Of a DNA stretch of 28,690 bases, positions 5,538-13,185 are shown piece after piece. Both the position numbers and the translations under genes were made by a program. Numbering within the stretch: position 1 is the first letter of the stretch; every line of letters begins with the position of its first letter. The stretch is from IMG/VR virus record IMGVR_UViG_3300028897_000664, positions 1 through 28,690 of that record, one strand, 5' to 3'. Source of the DNA: a virus. A model generated the notes under the pieces. It was not told where the DNA came from and searched no databases. It worked only from the letters and a program-made list of their open reading frames with translations.

Positions 5538-7196
5538 ATGGAAAATCAAAGAATTACTACCAACTATGAGGGTGATCTTGCCTTCAGCCTTACTCCAGAA
5601 CTAGAGTTCTATTCTAAGGTATGTACAACCTCTTTGGTTCGTACTTTCTATGTACCAAGTACCAATGATCAGTTAAACTCTCTTAAGTCACTCATTCGTA
5701 AGCTTGATCCTGAGTTTGTGGCTAAGGTAGCAGTATATGCAAGGGAGAAGATGTATCTTCGTACAATCCCAATGGTGCTAACTGTTGAATTGGCAAAGGT
5801 TTATAGTAAGTTGAAGAAAGAGAAAAGGGTCTCCCATAGAGATGATCTTATTCGTAGGCTTGCAGGTCGTGTGATCCAGAGAGCAGATGAGATTACCGAA
5901 ATGCTTGCATACTATGCAAGGGCAAATAAGGCTAATTGGGAAGTTCTTGAAGAATCTGGCCTTACCAAAAAATTGGGTAGACTTTCCAAACAGCTTCAAT
6001 ATGGTATAGCAGATGCTTTTGAAAAGTTCGATGAGTATCAGTTTGCAAAGTACAACAGAACTGATAAGGAGTTTACTTTTACTGATGCATTGTTTGTTGT
6101 GCATCCTCAAAGAACTTCTCAGGAGAGAAAAGAGCTTTATCAAAAAATAATTGATGGTACTCTTGAAACTCCTTACACTTGGGAAACAGTAATCTCTGAA
6201 GCAGGGAAATCTGGTAAACCAATGAAGGAAGCATGGGAAGAATTGATAGATTCTAAGAGAATGGGTTACATGGCAACTCTTAGAAACCTTCGTAACATGC
6301 TAAAGCATGAAGTGTCTACTGCACATATCGAAAAGGTATGCAACTATCTTAGAAATCCAGTTGCAGTAAAGAGGTCTAAACAATTACCTTTTAGATATCT
6401 AGCAGCATATAGAATGCTCACTGGTAAGCCAGAGAGAAGATATGGATGGGGCAGATCTTATGATCCAGGTCCAGTTAGAACTTATGAGAATGACCATACA
6501 AGAATGATTGTTGAAGCCCTTGAAGATGCAGTACTAGCTTCAGTTGAGAACATTCCAGTATATGCACATGAGACCGTTCTTCTTGCAACAGACGTATCTA
6601 GCTCTATGCAAAGTCCATTGAAGATCATCGGTGAGTCTGAACAAGAAAGAAAGAGAAGACTTAAGAATCCAGAAGGTTCTATTATAGAGCAATATGATAT
6701 CGGTGCTGTTCTTGCTATGATGCTTGCAAGTAAGTGTGAGAAGGCAGTTGTGGGTATGTTTGGTGACCACTGGAAACCAGTTAACTTCCCAACTCGTAAT
6801 ATCCTTGCAAATGCAAATGAAATTCATAAGAGAGAAGGTGAAGTTGGTTACTCTACTAATGGCTATAAAGTCCTTGAGTGGGCAATCAGAAATCAAGACA
6901 AGGTAAAGTTCGATAGAATCTTTATCTTTACAGATGGTCAACTTTGGGACTCCACTGGTAGATATCAAGGCCAAGGCAGATATCATAGATTGTGGAAGCA
7001 ATATAAGCAAATTCATCCAGAAGCAAAGATGGGTATCTTCAATCTAAATCCAGCAGGTGGAACTTCTGTTCCAGTAGATGTTGCTGCTGGTGATGCATAT
7101 CTAATCTCTGGATGGTCTGACAAAATCTTTGATGTCTTGAAGAGCCTTGAAGAAGGTCATGAAGCATTGAAGTTGATCAAAGAAGTAGAGTTGTAA
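5538..7196 (+). CDS. rsr: Ro60/Rsr RNA-binding ring protein (TROVE plus vWA domain)
   Basis: The 552-residue length is that of Ro60 orthologues. The first two thirds are HEAT-like helical repeats of the TROVE module, with the typical stretches DPEFVAKVAVYAREKMYLRTIPM and SKRMGYMATLRNLRNML. The C-terminal third is a von Willebrand A domain with an intact MIDAS: DVSSS (D352, S354, S356) and FTDG (D466). Ro60 proteins form a ring that binds misfolded RNA in its hole and Y RNA on its outside, and in bacteria they work with exonucleases in RNA decay and stress. Here it would act on host or phage RNA during infection. AGGAGGTG lies just ahead of the ATG. It follows a structured RNA and has its own terminator. 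TROVE proteins are known in some phages, for example mycobacteriophages. Confidence 0.95.
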   Translation: MENQRITTNYEGDLAFSLTPELEFYSKVCTTSLVRTFYVPSTNDQLNSLKSLIRKLDPEFVAKVAVYAREKMYLRTIPMVLTVELAKVYSKLKKEKRVSHRDDLIRRLAGRVIQRADEITEMLAYYARANKANWEVLEESGLTKKLGRLSKQLQYGIADAFEKFDEYQFAKYNRTDKEFTFTDALFVVHPQRTSQERKELYQKIIDGTLETPYTWETVISEAGKSGKPMKEAWEELIDSKRMGYMATLRNLRNMLKHEVSTAHIEKVCNYLRNPVAVKRSKQLPFRYLAAYRMLTGKPERRYGWGRSYDPGPVRTYENDHTRMIVEALEDAVLASVENIPVYAHETVLLATDVSSSMQSPLKIIGESEQERKRRLKNPEGSIIEQYDIGAVLAMMLASKCEKAVVGMFGDHWKPVNFPTRNILANANEIHKREGEVGYSTNGYKVLEWAIRNQDKVKFDRIFIFTDGQLWDSTGRYQGQGRYHRLWKQYKQIHPEAKMGIFNLNPAGGTSVPVDVAAGDAYLISGWSDKIFDVLKSLEEGHEALKLIKEVEL

Positions 7197-7238
7197 TCAG
7201 GAGAGACAGACTTTCGTGGATTGATTTTTCTCTCTTGA
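7197..7238 (+). other. 3' hairpin with CAGACT loop, copy 2
   Basis: TCAGGAGAGA pairs with TCTCTCTTGA (10 bp with one G-T pair); the loop begins CAGACT and is followed by the intrinsic terminator, as in copy 1 after the ubiquitin-like gene. It begins directly after the Ro60 stop codon. Confidence 0.5.
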
Positions 7239-7247
7239 TTCATATAG

Positions 7248-7286
7248 CCCCCTAGCAGGTTTGTATCCCTAGCTAGGGGGTTTTTT
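7248..7286 (+). terminator. Intrinsic terminator after the Ro60 gene
   Basis: CCCCCTAGC pairs perfectly with GCTAGGGGG (9 bp) across a 15-nt loop, followed by six T. It isolates the RNA/Ro60 unit from the late block. Confidence 0.9.
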
Positions 7287-7326
7287 ATTTTCCCTCCTAT
7301 TAATAATATAATTCCCTATAAAAATT

Positions 7327-7334
7327 TATAAATA
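7327..7334 (+). promoter_or_regulatory. T4-type late promoter core
   Basis: An exact TATAAATA, the T4 gp55-dependent late consensus, lies 30 bp before the first start codon of the late block and needs no -35 box. It is the only exact copy I found on the plus strand, and a long same-strand run of lysis and virion-type genes follows. Confidence 0.65.
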
Positions 7335-7363
7335 TTAATGACAATAAGGGGAGAGGTTTGTCT

Positions 7364-7453
7364 ATGGCAAAAGTAGGTAAAAAGGCAAAGGGTCAAGGTA
7401 GACGTAAACAAGGAAAGAAGAAAAGAAAGGCAATGAGAAAGAAGGGCAGATGA
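7364..7453 (+). CDS. 29-residue highly basic peptide
   Basis: A very short reading frame encodes 29 residues, of which about 17 are Lys or Arg, with Gly and Gln between them and no hydrophobic core. Such peptides usually bind nucleic acid; a role in DNA condensation inside the head or RNA binding is conceivable but unproven. Translation is supported by AGGGGAGAGG upstream of the ATG, by the late promoter 30 bp before it, and by an ATGA overlap of its stop with the start of the next gene. It is short enough for standard gene finding to miss. Confidence 0.6.
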   Translation: MAKVGKKAKGQGRRKQGKKKRKAMRKKGR

Positions 7454-7974
7454 AGTTCCTAAGATATCTAACGGAAGCTACAGTATTAAAGACTCTTAAA
7501 GGCTCTAGAATAGCAAGGTCTAAATATGGTGTTGGTAAGGATATTGGAGGATCATTATATCTACATAAGAACTATGTTAATGTCATACCGAAAGACCAAT
7601 TTGAAAGAGCAGAAGCAGTATTGTTTGATCAATATCCTGGTTTTGATTATAACACTGTAAGATGGGATTATAAAAAGGGATCTATTGCATTCTATAATTC
7701 ACCTGATTTTGACAGATCACATGAACCAATTGCTGGTGAATATATAGTAGTTTCACCAAAAGGTGAAACAGTTCGAAAGAATGAAAAAAGAATCTGGCAC
7801 CATAAATGGCAGTGGGTTAAAGATGATTATAGGGGATTTGATGTTAATAAAGCCATAGAGAGATCTAGAGAGTGGTTGTCAGTTCCAGATATAGATTTTT
7901 CCAGAATAGGGAATGCTCCATTCTGGGATGATTTTTTAAGAAAGAATAATTTAAGAGGTAGAATGGAGGTATAA
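7450..7974 (+). CDS. Unknown protein with capsid-targeting-like N-terminal tag
   Basis: The 174-residue product begins MKFLRYLTEA, the tag shared with genes further down the late block and similar to the T4 capsid-targeting sequence (MKTYQEFIAEA as I recall it), which gp21 protease cuts after Glu. L-T-E|A fits the T4 cleavage rule (L/I-x-E). The body has IVVSPKGE and WHHKWQWVKDDYRGFDV, a pattern I have seen in phage hypothetical proteins without assigned function. It could be an internal head protein injected with DNA. It is coupled by ATGA to the basic peptide and lies 1 nt ahead of the M15 peptidase. Confidence 0.8.
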   Translation: MKFLRYLTEATVLKTLKGSRIARSKYGVGKDIGGSLYLHKNYVNVIPKDQFERAEAVLFDQYPGFDYNTVRWDYKKGSIAFYNSPDFDRSHEPIAGEYIVVSPKGETVRKNEKRIWHHKWQWVKDDYRGFDVNKAIERSREWLSVPDIDFSRIGNAPFWDDFLRKNNLRGRMEV

Positions 7975-7975
7975 T

Positions 7976-8500
7976 ATGTTAAGAGATCTAGAAGCAAAAA
8001 TTCCTGGTGCTCCGAATTTTGAATATTGGGAGTTTATAAAATCTGACACAGCAATGAGACTAGGAATCGTAAATGAACCAAATGAAGCACAATGGCAGAA
8101 CATAGAAAAGCTTGCAGTTAATATTCTTCAACCTGTCAGAGATCGTTTCGGAAGAATAAATTTAACTTCTGGTTTCCGTTGTCCTGAATTATGCATTGCA
8201 GTTGGTAGTTATAAAATTATAGATGGTAAGAAAGTTGTAACATCTAATCATCAAAGGGGTGAAGCTGGAGACATAGAACCTGATAATACACGTATTCCAT
8301 TACTAGATATTTTGAATTTCATCTATAGTGAATGTGATTTTAGAGAATTGATTGCAGAGCATTTTCCTGGTGGATGGGTTCATGCAGCATACAGAGAAGG
8401 TGGTAATGATAGGATTCTTAAGTTAAAGGATGCTAATCATAATTTTGAAAGAGTAACGATTGAATATATTAATTCAATATATAAGAACAGACCAAATTAA
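7976..8500 (+). CDS. M15-family peptidase, endolysin candidate
   Basis: The 174-residue product has the M15 (VanY/L-Ala-D-Glu or D-Ala-D-Ala carboxypeptidase-like, Peptidase_M15_3 type) motifs: LTSGFRCPELC, then SNHQRGEAGD with H92 and D99 as zinc ligands, then GGWVHAAY with H136 as the third ligand. These cut peptide bonds in peptidoglycan stem peptides. No signal peptide is visible, so it would need a holin for release, and membrane proteins of holin and spanin type are encoded close by. Length fits a single-domain enzyme. A tail- or head-associated lysin is possible, but the lysis-type neighbours favour endolysin. Confidence 0.85.
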   Translation: MLRDLEAKIPGAPNFEYWEFIKSDTAMRLGIVNEPNEAQWQNIEKLAVNILQPVRDRFGRINLTSGFRCPELCIAVGSYKIIDGKKVVTSNHQRGEAGDIEPDNTRIPLLDILNFIYSECDFRELIAEHFPGGWVHAAYREGGNDRILKLKDANHNFERVTIEYINSIYKNRPN

Positions 8501-8511
8501 GAGAGGTAAAA

Positions 8512-9285
8512 ATGGCAGTAGGAAGAGGGGATATAGAAGCACAGCAAGATAATTTTGTAGAACCATGTGGTGCTGATTTTGCTTTTCGTACATGGAGAAA
8601 TTATCCAACAAGTGAAGCAACACAAAGAATAAAATCTAGGAGATCTAGATTTGAATGTGAAACTTTACCAGGAAGATTTTTGTGTGAATATACTTATTTT
8701 AGAGATGATTTTAATGATGGTGTTATTGGTCCAGAGTGGGATGCAACTGCCAATGTTTCAGAACATGATGGTATAGTTGAATTTTTTGAAGCTACAGATT
8801 GTGAGATGCATTTAACTGGTGAACCAAAGTTAGGCTCTAATACTAATATTGAGTTTCTTTTGAAAATACTAGCAGTGCCAACATTTCCACAATGTACAAT
8901 ATGTTTAACACAGCTTGCAAATTTTCAAGCCAGTTCTGGAATTTATTATGATAATTCTGGTAATGTTACATTATGGTATAGACATCCAACTTTAGGTGGA
9001 CCTTATTGTTGGAATGGCACTACATGGAATTTTGGATGGGCAACTATAGCTGGATGGACTTTTACAATTGATGAATGGTATAAATTACAGGTTTTGTCTG
9101 AGAATGATAAATGGAGATATGTTATTACAGACTCATCTAATGTTGTTAAACTTCAAACAGATCCAGTATTATGGACTGATATTGATGATTATCCAAATCT
9201 TTATTGGGTATTAGGATATGATGGACCAGGACCATCCCCAGATATGTTGATTGAATATTTTGAGATTTGTTATGATACACCATAG
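8512..9285 (+). CDS. Concanavalin A-like jelly-roll protein, probably virion surface
   Basis: The 257-residue product has the start motif DDFNDGVIGPEWD, common at the beginning of LamG/DUF1349-type jelly-roll domains, followed by alternating aromatic strands (VTLWYRHP, YCWNGTTWNFGWA, EWYKLQVLSENDKWRYVI) and a closing strand. Such domains bind sugars. About 65 residues precede the domain and could be an attachment region (FRTWRNYPTS). No signal peptide or enzyme motif is seen. It lies between the M15 peptidase and the holin-like gene in the late block, so a decoration protein or adhesin of the particle is likely, but the binding target cannot be read from sequence. Confidence 0.65.
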   Translation: MAVGRGDIEAQQDNFVEPCGADFAFRTWRNYPTSEATQRIKSRRSRFECETLPGRFLCEYTYFRDDFNDGVIGPEWDATANVSEHDGIVEFFEATDCEMHLTGEPKLGSNTNIEFLLKILAVPTFPQCTICLTQLANFQASSGIYYDNSGNVTLWYRHPTLGGPYCWNGTTWNFGWATIAGWTFTIDEWYKLQVLSENDKWRYVITDSSNVVKLQTDPVLWTDIDDYPNLYWVLGYDGPGPSPDMLIEYFEICYDTP

Positions 9286-9385
9286 AAGAAACAGTTTCAA
9301 AGAATGTTTTACGGAAAAAATTCGACCTTTTAAAATTCCTAAAACATTTATTCCGAATAAGGTAAAAGGTAAGGAGGAAAATGTC

Positions 9386-9670
9386 ATGTCACAAAAACAA
9401 TGGTGGATTCGTGCATACCAGAAAATGTTTGAGAACCTTATCTCCATAAAGGTATGGGTTCTTGCTGGTAATGCTATTATTTCAGCATGGATAATATGGA
9501 AGTTTCAAACACCAGAGACTATTTCAAGTTTGTTCAGTGATTGGTGTGCATTCAATGGTGGTGTTGTTACTGCTATTATAGGAATGAGAGAAGCTTTCAA
9601 AGTTGCTATTATTAGGAATGGTAATGGCAATGGTGAAGAAAGAAAAGAAAAGAAAAAGGTTATGGTATAA
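9386..9670 (+). CDS. Two-TM holin-like protein
   Basis: The 94-residue product has one clear hydrophobic segment (VWVLAGNAIISAWIIWKF, about 23-40), a second weaker one (NGGVVTAIIGMREAFKVAII, about 57-76) and a very basic tail ending EERKEKKKVMV. Size, two membrane segments and charged C-terminus fit a class II holin, and the M15 lysin candidate is two genes upstream. ATG 9386 is chosen because AAGGAGG lies 8 nt before it; the frame is open further upstream to 9251 but overlaps the previous gene and has no ribosome site. The 100-bp gap before it contains an ACCTTTT/AAAAGGT inverted repeat of unknown meaning. Holins share little sequence, so this is an architectural call. Confidence 0.6.
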   Translation: MSQKQWWIRAYQKMFENLISIKVWVLAGNAIISAWIIWKFQTPETISSLFSDWCAFNGGVVTAIIGMREAFKVAIIRNGNGNGEERKEKKKVMV

Positions 9671-9682
9671 AGGAGTGATATT

Positions 9683-10012
9683 ATGGCAGCAAGCAATATT
9701 TTATTGGCAATAGGTGCTGGTGGTGTAATTGCTGTTATCGGATTCTTTATTTCTTCTGGCAAAGGAAGTGATATCCTAAAGGGCATCACTAACCTTTTCA
9801 GTAAGAAGCAGCAAGAGAAGATAGATGCAATTGAGGATCATCAGAAGACAGTTGAGGTTAACATAAAAGAAAAAGAAAAACTGGCAGTGGAGTCAAAGAA
9901 AAAAATAGTTGAGATCCAGAAAAAGGCTACTAAAGAGATTGAGGATATTGTAAAGGAAGATAACTTAGCAAGATTAGATCAGGAGATAAATGAAGAATGG
10001 GAAGATTTGTAA
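9683..10012 (+). CDS. Inner-membrane coiled-coil protein, i-spanin-like
   Basis: A single N-terminal hydrophobic segment (about residues 4-24, IGAGGVIAVIGFFIS) is followed by about 70 residues of strongly charged coiled coil rich in Lys and Glu. That is the layout of Rz-type inner-membrane spanins, which span the periplasm and fuse the two membranes at lysis. The gene overlaps the start of a lipoprotein gene by 16 nt, and overlap of i-spanin with o-spanin genes is typical. A phage head or membrane scaffold role cannot be excluded. Confidence 0.6.
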   Translation: MAASNILLAIGAGGVIAVIGFFISSGKGSDILKGITNLFSKKQQEKIDAIEDHQKTVEVNIKEKEKLAVESKKKIVEIQKKATKEIEDIVKEDNLARLDQEINEEWEDL

Positions 10013-10521
10013 GAAAAATAGGTGTGTTTTTCTTAGTAGCTTTGTTCTTCTTGTCAAGTTGTGCTCCTGCTAAGTTTACTCCAGTAGAGCCTTTTAATCC
10101 AGAGTTTGATAAGACTCCATCCTATTCTTTGGATCTTGATTCAATTACTAAGCCAGAAAAGATTCAACCAGTTTATGTTAACGATGAGTTCAAGGAAGTT
10201 CCACCGGACCAAGCAAAGTTTGTTCTGCTTGTTCCGAAAGAGTATGCAAAAGTAGCTGCATTATTAAAGTTAGCAAAGGCATATAAAGAGATAGCAAAGG
10301 AACAAGAAGTATTGGTTAATATACATATTGATACAATTAATGCTCTTAAGGAATATATTAAATTGGAGCAATATAAAACAAAAGCATATCTTGAAATGTA
10401 TGCTAACTCTGAAAATGCCTATAGACAGGAAGCATATTATCATAGACTAGATAATGCACTTAATAAAGCTACCTTTGCTACAATAGCAATTGGAGTTATT
10501 ATAGCACTTATAGCATTATAA
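9997..10521 (+). CDS. Lipoprotein with C-terminal TM, u-spanin-like
   Basis: The N-terminus is a lipoprotein signal: basic MGRFVRK, a hydrophobic core, and the lipobox LSSC with Cys22. The middle is a Pro-rich stretch, then long helices (about 85-150), and the end is a membrane helix (ATIAIGVIIALIAL). A lipid anchor in the outer membrane plus a C-terminal membrane helix in the inner membrane is the design of single-protein spanins such as T1 gp11, though at 174 residues this one is longer. It overlaps an i-spanin-like gene, so it may instead be the outer partner of a two-part system. The lipobox implies a Gram-negative host. Confidence 0.65.
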   Translation: MGRFVRKIGVFFLVALFFLSSCAPAKFTPVEPFNPEFDKTPSYSLDLDSITKPEKIQPVYVNDEFKEVPPDQAKFVLLVPKEYAKVAALLKLAKAYKEIAKEQEVLVNIHIDTINALKEYIKLEQYKTKAYLEMYANSENAYRQEAYYHRLDNALNKATFATIAIGVIIALIAL

Positions 10522-10556
10522 TCAAGTGTTAAAATTTTTAATTGTGAGGTGATCTA

Positions 10557-10955
10557 ATGGGGGTATTACGAAAAATGGCTAGTTTTTTAAAAGATAAAGA
10601 AGGAAAGTATAGTGTTTTAAAAATAGTTGTAACTGCTATTATAACAGCAGTTATAGGTACTCTAGTTAGCTTTTCTGTTAGTACTGCATATGGTAGATAT
10701 GCATGGATGAGAGACCAGTGCTATAAGGTTGCTACCCAGGAGAAAGCAATTATTCAGACAGGTGAGAACTTAAATAAGCAAGTTGGTATTTTACATCAAA
10801 GAGTTACTACTGAAACAGATAAAAGAGAACATGCCGATGAGAGAATGATGGATCTGCTTATTAAGGTTCTAGAGCAGCAACAAAGGCAAGTTGAGATTCA
10901 ACAGAAAGGTCTTGAGAAACAGGAACAATATATTATGGAGCAAAGGACAAGATGA
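10557..10955 (+). CDS. One-TM coiled-coil protein, lysis-associated unknown
   Basis: The 132-residue product has a cytoplasmic basic start, one membrane helix (about residues 22-43, IVVTAIITAVIGTLVSFSVS) and a long charged coiled coil rich in Gln and Glu to the end. The layout repeats that of the spanin-like gene at 9683 but the sequence differs. It could be a second i-spanin, a lysis regulator or a membrane-bound exclusion protein; nothing in the sequence decides. GTGAGGTGA provides the ribosome site. Its stop overlaps the next start as ATGA, coupling it to the following array. Confidence 0.6.
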   Translation: MGVLRKMASFLKDKEGKYSVLKIVVTAIITAVIGTLVSFSVSTAYGRYAWMRDQCYKVATQEKAIIQTGENLNKQVGILHQRVTTETDKREHADERMMDLLIKVLEQQQRQVEIQQKGLEKQEQYIMEQRTR

Positions 10956-12748
10956 AACTATTAGATAAGATAGACAACCTACTTCTTGAAGATAGTATTG
11001 TTGATGATTCAGAACAAATATTACTAGGAAGTAATACATGGCTTTTTGTAGTACATCCTCTATATGAAGATATTATTTACCCTATTAATACATTTTTGTC
11101 AGAAGATGAAAAGAACCATTTTCAACTATTGATGGAAATAACTAGAGAGGAAAAGCAAAGAAGGAAAGCACTTTTTAAGGCAGCAAAGCAGAAAGAGCCA
11201 GATAGTGAACGTGATAAAGCAGTGGAGAAAGCCTTTAATGATATTACAAAGAAATCTAGACAGGCTTTTCATGAACTAGATGAATTGGGTAAAAGATCTT
11301 TTATAGCAAAATATATTCTGCATGGTTTAGAAAAAACTAGTAAAGATGTTCCATGGGGAAGAGCAGATAGAACTACAAAAGAAATGTATTCAGATGCACT
11401 CCAAGGATATAAAGAGAAGCAAAGATTCGTTAATGATGTAATTGGTATGTACAAAGCCTGGATTGCTCAGAATAAGGAGGGGCATAAAAGATTAACACAA
11501 GAGATGAGCAAATTTAAGAGCCTTGTTGATCTTGAAGCCAGTATCGGTAGGAGCACTGATAGTTTTGTTACCAAGCTCTTTGAATATACTAAAGATAGGT
11601 TTGGGAAGGGATGGTTCCCAGAAGAAGCTTATTTAGAATTTCTTTTTAAAATAAGAACCAAGCAATATAATTCTCTTGCTGAACTGCAAAGTTGTATAAA
11701 ACAATGGAATGCAATTCAAGGGAATACTAAAACAACTTGGTCTGTAGATATATCAACTGTTTGTCCAAAAAGAAAACAATTACTTGATATGATGAAGGAT
11801 TGGTCACAGGCTCAAGATGATCTTGCAAAGGCTATAGAAGCTGGAGCAGACAAGGGTATGCTTAGAAAGCTGGAGCAACGTGAAAGACAAATGAGAGTCA
11901 ATGAAGGCAACAATCCTACATGCATTTATTGTTATGTGGAAAGTGCAAGAGCAATTGCAGAGAAGAATCCTAAGTTCTTTTTGGCCAAAGCAGAGAAAGA
12001 AGGTTTGAGATATCAAGATACCTTTAAAAACTGGATTCAAAAAGAGAAAGGTGAGTGGGTTAGAGATAGAGAAGGTAATGTAGTTCTTAATAAAGTTGGT
12101 AAAAAGAATGTGGAGCTATTCAATAGAATGGGAGGATTGAGATTTTTTAGTTCTGGTGATTATATTGAAGATCAAGCCACTGATAAAGAAATAGATCGTA
12201 TCATTGTAGATGCTGAGGAAGTTGGTCTCCAATTAAAAGCAATAACTAAATCAGAAAAATTTGTAAAGAAATTTGGTGGTAGAACATTTGGTAAAGGACC
12301 ACTCAGAGGAAGACCTATTTTTAATATCAATATGTCTGTTGATGAGCAGAGGGGATTTCCTCTTCAAATAGCAAAGTATTATAAGAAACTTTATCCAGGC
12401 AATGTCAATATACGTGTTGTTGCTTTTAATCCCAAACAGGCAGCAGCATATTCTAAAGATCCAGATGTTGATGTTATTACTCTTCTGCATTTTGGTGCTA
12501 GAGGAAGAATGCAAAATCCAGATCTATATGTTAACATGAGTCCAGGAAGCAAAGGGTGGAAACTGGCTATTGATGCTATGAAAGAGGATATTCCAGAAGC
12601 AGATGTCAATAAGATCCTGTCTAAACTATGCTGTGCCACATCTAAGTGTGAGTCATGTCCTAATGCTTGTGGTTTCAATCCAAGAAGAGTTGCCGATTAT
12701 ACCCAATTAGCTAAAGGTGGAAAGAAAGTACTAAAGACAATAGTATGA
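10952..12748 (+). CDS. Large protein with radical-SAM-like barrel and split cysteine motif
   Basis: The 598-residue product has an N-terminal helical region (about 1-260) starting MKLLDKIDNLLLED, a possible diverged packaging tag. A C-terminal region looks like a TIM barrel, with strands LRFFSSGDY, LQLKAITKS, IFNINMSVD, NIRVVAFNP and DVITLLHFG. Cysteines are C271 (DISTVCPKR), C324 and C327 (TCIYCYVESAR). Later, C560, C561, C566, C569 and C573 cluster near the end. A Cys followed by CxxCY at the barrel entry and a C-terminal Cys cluster are seen in radical-SAM families of the GP88/SPASM kind, but here a 50-residue charged helical insert separates the first Cys from the pair. The Fe-S assignment is inference; a zinc-binding role is possible. 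It is ATGA-coupled on both sides. Confidence 0.6.
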   Translation: MKLLDKIDNLLLEDSIVDDSEQILLGSNTWLFVVHPLYEDIIYPINTFLSEDEKNHFQLLMEITREEKQRRKALFKAAKQKEPDSERDKAVEKAFNDITKKSRQAFHELDELGKRSFIAKYILHGLEKTSKDVPWGRADRTTKEMYSDALQGYKEKQRFVNDVIGMYKAWIAQNKEGHKRLTQEMSKFKSLVDLEASIGRSTDSFVTKLFEYTKDRFGKGWFPEEAYLEFLFKIRTKQYNSLAELQSCIKQWNAIQGNTKTTWSVDISTVCPKRKQLLDMMKDWSQAQDDLAKAIEAGADKGMLRKLEQRERQMRVNEGNNPTCIYCYVESARAIAEKNPKFFLAKAEKEGLRYQDTFKNWIQKEKGEWVRDREGNVVLNKVGKKNVELFNRMGGLRFFSSGDYIEDQATDKEIDRIIVDAEEVGLQLKAITKSEKFVKKFGGRTFGKGPLRGRPIFNINMSVDEQRGFPLQIAKYYKKLYPGNVNIRVVAFNPKQAAAYSKDPDVDVITLLHFGARGRMQNPDLYVNMSPGSKGWKLAIDAMKEDIPEADVNKILSKLCCATSKCESCPNACGFNPRRVADYTQLAKGGKKVLKTIV

Positions 12749-13185
12749 GATTTCTAAAATATCTAACAGAGAAATGGGCAGGTTCATTTAAACCTCCAGC
12801 AAGAGCAGGAGGTATAGCTGAAGTGTTTGTAAATCCAACAAGAGCCGAATATAAAGATGCCCTTGAAGCCAGCAAAGGAAAAGCTATGATGCATCCTCCA
12901 TCTGTCAGAGCATTTTATGATCCTAGTTCTGATAAAATATGGATTTGGAGGGGAGATATTCTTCATGATTCAGTTCTAAGATCAAGATCTGAAATACCAA
13001 GTAAAAGTCTAAAGTTTATTCTAGAGCCTATAACAAAAAGGCTTTTTCTTTATGGGGATGTTAATTTGTCTAGACTTGCTGGTGAGAAGGGAATGAAGGC
13101 AATAGAAGAAGTTGAAAACAAGGCAAGAAAGAAAATTAAAACATTTGCTCCAGAATCTAGTAGCTGGAAATTGGTGTCAATGTAA
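12745..13185 (+). CDS. Tagged paralogue 1 (NPxxxE / WxWRGDxxH family), putative internal head protein
   Basis: The 146-residue product begins MRFLKYLTEKW and carries two motifs shared with its neighbours: VNPTRAEYKDAL near residue 30 and DKIWIWRGDILHD near residue 68. The start resembles the T4 capsid-targeting tag, with a possible cut after Glu9. I do not know the function; the WRGD-H motif is conserved enough to suggest a folded domain with a binding or catalytic role. Its start overlaps the previous stop (ATGA) and its end overlaps the next start (TAATG). Together with the next two genes it forms a duplicated array. Confidence 0.8.
   Translation: MRFLKYLTEKWAGSFKPPARAGGIAEVFVNPTRAEYKDALEASKGKAMMHPPSVRAFYDPSSDKIWIWRGDILHDSVLRSRSEIPSKSLKFILEPITKRLFLYGDVNLSRLAGEKGMKAIEEVENKARKKIKTFAPESSSWKLVSM

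Noticed and set aside
9251-9385. Longer start for the holin-like gene
   Set aside because: The extension overlaps the lectin-like gene, has no ribosome site, and its sequence lacks conserved character, whereas AAGGAGG stands 8 nt before 9386.
12530-12560. GTTAACA inside the radical-SAM-like gene as another promoter
   Set aside because: No TATAAT-like box stands 17 bp downstream, and a promoter inside this coupled array is not needed.
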